Below are positions 6,121 through 7,715 of a stretch of 7,715 nt of DNA, piece after piece. Position 1 is the stretch's first letter. Every line of letters begins with the position of its first letter. Origin of the DNA: JAOPZW01 sp034664395. GTDB lineage: Bacteria; Actinomycetota; Thermoleophilia; Solirubrobacterales; Solirubrobacteraceae. Made by a program: the position numbers and the translations under genes. The stretch is from the NCBI GenBank assembly GCA_034664395.1, contig JAXDHQ010000022.1, positions 1-7,715 on the forward strand, written 5' to 3'. The notes beneath the pieces were generated by a model. That model was not told the DNA's origin and searched no databases. It saw only the letters and a list, made by a program, of their open reading frames with translations.

Positions 6121-6818
6121 TGCAGGCCACCTCGGCGCTCGACATCCTCGTCGTGGACGACGACGAGCCACTCCGCGACATGCTCACGCGCTCCTTCGAG
6201 CGGGAGGGTCATCGCGTGACCGCGGTCGCCGATGGCGAGTCCGCCATCGCCCAGGCCTCCGAGCACGAGTTCGACATCGTCCTGCTCGACGTCGCGCTCG
6301 GACCGGGTCCGGCCGGCCACGACGTCGCCCGCGCGCTGCGTCAGCGCCGCGCCGTGGTGCCGATCATCATGCTCACCGCGCTCGACAGCGAGGCCGACGT
6401 CGTCCAGGGGCTCGAGGCGGGCGCCGACGACTACGTGACCAAGCCGTTCGGGGTCGCCGAGCTGCGCAGCCGCATCCGCGCCGTGCTGCGCCGCGCCCAC
6501 GGTCTCGTGGTCGAGGGCGTGCGCACCGTCGGCCCCGTGACCATCGACCAGCGCGGGCGCCAGGTGACGGTCGGCGGCTCGCCCGTCCGCCTGACCTTCA
6601 GCGAGTACGAGCTGCTCGCCTGCCTGATCGAGCGCCCGGGCAAGCTCTTCACCCGCCAGGAGCTGCTGCGCGCGATCTGGGGCGACAGCGCCTACCGCGA
6701 CCCGCGCGCGATCGACGTCCACATCCGGCACCTGCGCGAGAAGCTCGAGGAGCGCCCCGACGATCCGAGCCTGATCCTCACCGTGCGCGGCGCCGGCTAC
6801 CGCTTCCGGGAGCAGTGA
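6120..6818 (+). CDS. OmpR/PhoB-family response regulator, 232 aa
   Basis: DNA-binding transcription regulator switched by phosphorylation. The receiver domain (7-125) has the acidic pocket D13-D14, phospho-acceptor D57 in IVLLDVAL, switch residues T86 (IIMLTAL) and Y105, and K108 in DYVTKPF. The loop after D57 reads LGPGPAGHD, about one residue longer than in PhoB and lacking the usual proline four residues after the aspartate. The winged-helix domain (about 134-231) shows LTFSEYELLACLIERPGK (158-175), FTRQELLRAIWG (177-188), the recognition helix RAIDVHIRHLREKLE (196-210) and the wing TVRGAGYRF (221-229). The GTG start at 6120 gives MQATSALDILVVDDDE, with the first strand correctly placed. 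It overlaps the kinase gene by 4 bases, making the kinase its almost certain partner. Target genes are unknown; the palindrome over its own start could allow autoregulation. Confidence 0.96.
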   Translation: MQATSALDILVVDDDEPLRDMLTRSFEREGHRVTAVADGESAIAQASEHEFDIVLLDVALGPGPAGHDVARALRQRRAVVPIIMLTALDSEADVVQGLEAGADDYVTKPFGVAELRSRIRAVLRRAHGLVVEGVRTVGPVTIDQRGRQVTVGGSPVRLTFSEYELLACLIERPGKLFTRQELLRAIWGDSAYRDPRAIDVHIRHLREKLEERPDDPSLILTVRGAGYRFREQ

Positions 6819-7715
6819 TCCGGCGGCGCGGGTTCGGCCTGCGCCCGCGGCTGCTCGCCGCGCTGGTGCTCACGAGCGTGGTGACCCTAGTGGCGGCGGC
6901 GCTGGCGCTGCTGCCACCGCTGCAGGACCGCCTGCGCCGCCAGAGCGTCGAGAACCTCCAGGCGGCGGTGCTGAGCTCGCGCTCGAGCTTCCAGGACGCG
7001 GTGGTCTCCCCCAGCGACGTCCGCCCCTCCAAGGTGCTCGACCAGGCCCAGGCGCTGCGCACGCGCACCGACTCGCGCGTGGTGGTCACCCGCGGCTACC
7101 CGGTCCCCTCGGTCATCATCGACACCGACTTCGCGGCGCGCACGCCCCAGGCCATGGCCTACCGGACGCTGCGCCTGGGCGGGGTGCAGCGCGCCGTGAC
7201 CGGCGACGTCGCGACCGTCGCCGTGCGCCTGTTCAACCGCAGCCAGCAGCCGGTCGGGACGCTGATCGCCACCAAGCAGCTCACCGACGTCTCGGCGGCC
7301 GTCGAGCAGGTGCGCAACGCGTTCCTCACCGCCGCCGGCGTCGGGCTGCTCGTCGCGTTCCTGATCGGGATCGCGCTGGCGACCACGCTCGGGCGCCGGC
7401 TCGCGCGCCTGCGCGACAGCGCCATCCGCGTCACCGAGGAGGGCACCGACGCGCCGGAGCCGCGCGACGACGGCTCCGACGAGGTCGGCGACCTCGCCCG
7501 CGCGCTGGCCACGATGCAGCGCGAGCTGCGCCGGCAGGAGGCGGCCCGGCGCGCGTTCGTGGCCACGGCCTCGCACGAGCTGCGCACCCCGCTGACCTCG
7601 CTGCAGGGCACGCTCGAGCTGCTGCAGGAGGATCTCCACGACGGGCGGCTGGACTACGCCGACGCCGAGCGCCAGGTCGCGCGCGCCCAGGTCGAGCTGC
7701 GCCGGCTCGGGCGCC
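6815..7715 (+). CDS. Membrane sensor histidine kinase, 3' end cut by the window
   Basis: The frame stays open to the window edge, giving 300 residues of an incomplete protein. Layout: a short basic N-terminus (MIRRRGFGLRPR), transmembrane helix 1 (about 12-34), an extracytoplasmic sensor region of about 130 residues (35-167) that I cannot assign to a family, transmembrane helix 2 (about 168-192), a HAMP linker (about 190-243) ending DEVGDLARALATMQREL, and a HisKA dimerisation domain with the phospho-acceptor H254 in FVATASHELRTPLTSLQG. The ATP-binding domain must lie beyond base 7715. The GTG at 6815 overlaps the regulator stop as GTGA. GGGAG sits only 2 bases before it, too near for a normal ribosome-binding site, so translational coupling is likely. 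The kinase should phosphorylate D57 of the preceding regulator in response to an envelope signal. Confidence 0.93.
   Translation, partial: MIRRRGFGLRPRLLAALVLTSVVTLVAAALALLPPLQDRLRRQSVENLQAAVLSSRSSFQDAVVSPSDVRPSKVLDQAQALRTRTDSRVVVTRGYPVPSVIIDTDFAARTPQAMAYRTLRLGGVQRAVTGDVATVAVRLFNRSQQPVGTLIATKQLTDVSAAVEQVRNAFLTAAGVGLLVAFLIGIALATTLGRRLARLRDSAIRVTEEGTDAPEPRDDGSDEVGDLARALATMQRELRRQEAARRAFVATASHELRTPLTSLQGTLELLQEDLHDGRLDYADAERQVARAQVELRRLGR

Noticed and set aside
6105..6731. Minus-strand open frame (208 codons) opposite the response regulator
   Set aside because: No domain pattern, and the response regulator on the other strand is complete with all active-site residues.
6887..7639. Minus-strand open frame (250 codons) opposite the histidine kinase gene
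   Set aside because: The plus frame encodes clear membrane helices, HAMP and an H-box; the minus frame is low-complexity shadow.

Overview
The window is very rich in G and C, with third codon positions almost always G or C. It contains seven closely packed complete genes and one gene cut by the right edge. No mobile element, CRISPR array, tRNA or rRNA gene, or broken gene is visible. Base composition, GTG starts, scarce Shine-Dalgarno sequences and the protein relatives I recall suggest a high-GC actinobacterium. A member of the Thermoleophilia (Solirubrobacter or Conexibacter type) is my best guess, inferred without a database search.

Left part, minus strand (14-2067): a two-gene translation operon, cysS (cysteinyl-tRNA synthetase) then rlmB (23S rRNA 2'-O-methyltransferase, SpoU/TrmH family), overlapping by 4 bases. 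One gene charges tRNA-Cys and the other probably matures the ribosomal peptidyl-transferase region.

Middle part, plus strand (2158-6083): a divergent 90-base promoter region precedes four genes. They encode an SCP2-like lipid-carrier domain fused to an alpha/beta hydrolase, a secreted protein of a conserved but uncharacterised family, a PlsC/MGAT-like acyltransferase, and a SRPBCC (START-like) ligand-binding protein. The spacings are 2 bases, 43 bases (with its own promoter-like site) and a 4-base overlap. Three of the four have folds that bind or modify hydrophobic acyl compounds, so a small lipid-processing module is a reasonable but unproven reading.

Right part, plus strand (6120-7715): a two-component system, an OmpR/PhoB-type response regulator overlapping by 4 bases a membrane histidine kinase. 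The kinase continues past the window. Its stimulus and targets cannot be read from the sequence.

Across the window, the four genes that begin transcription units each have a TANNNT -10-like hexamer ending 8-11 bases before the start codon and no clear Shine-Dalgarno. The other four starts are overlapped with, or immediately follow, the preceding stop. This looks like leaderless initiation at unit starts and translational coupling inside units. I see no strong evidence for a dramatic new system. The best leads are the lipid module, the unknown secreted family and the leaderless architecture.
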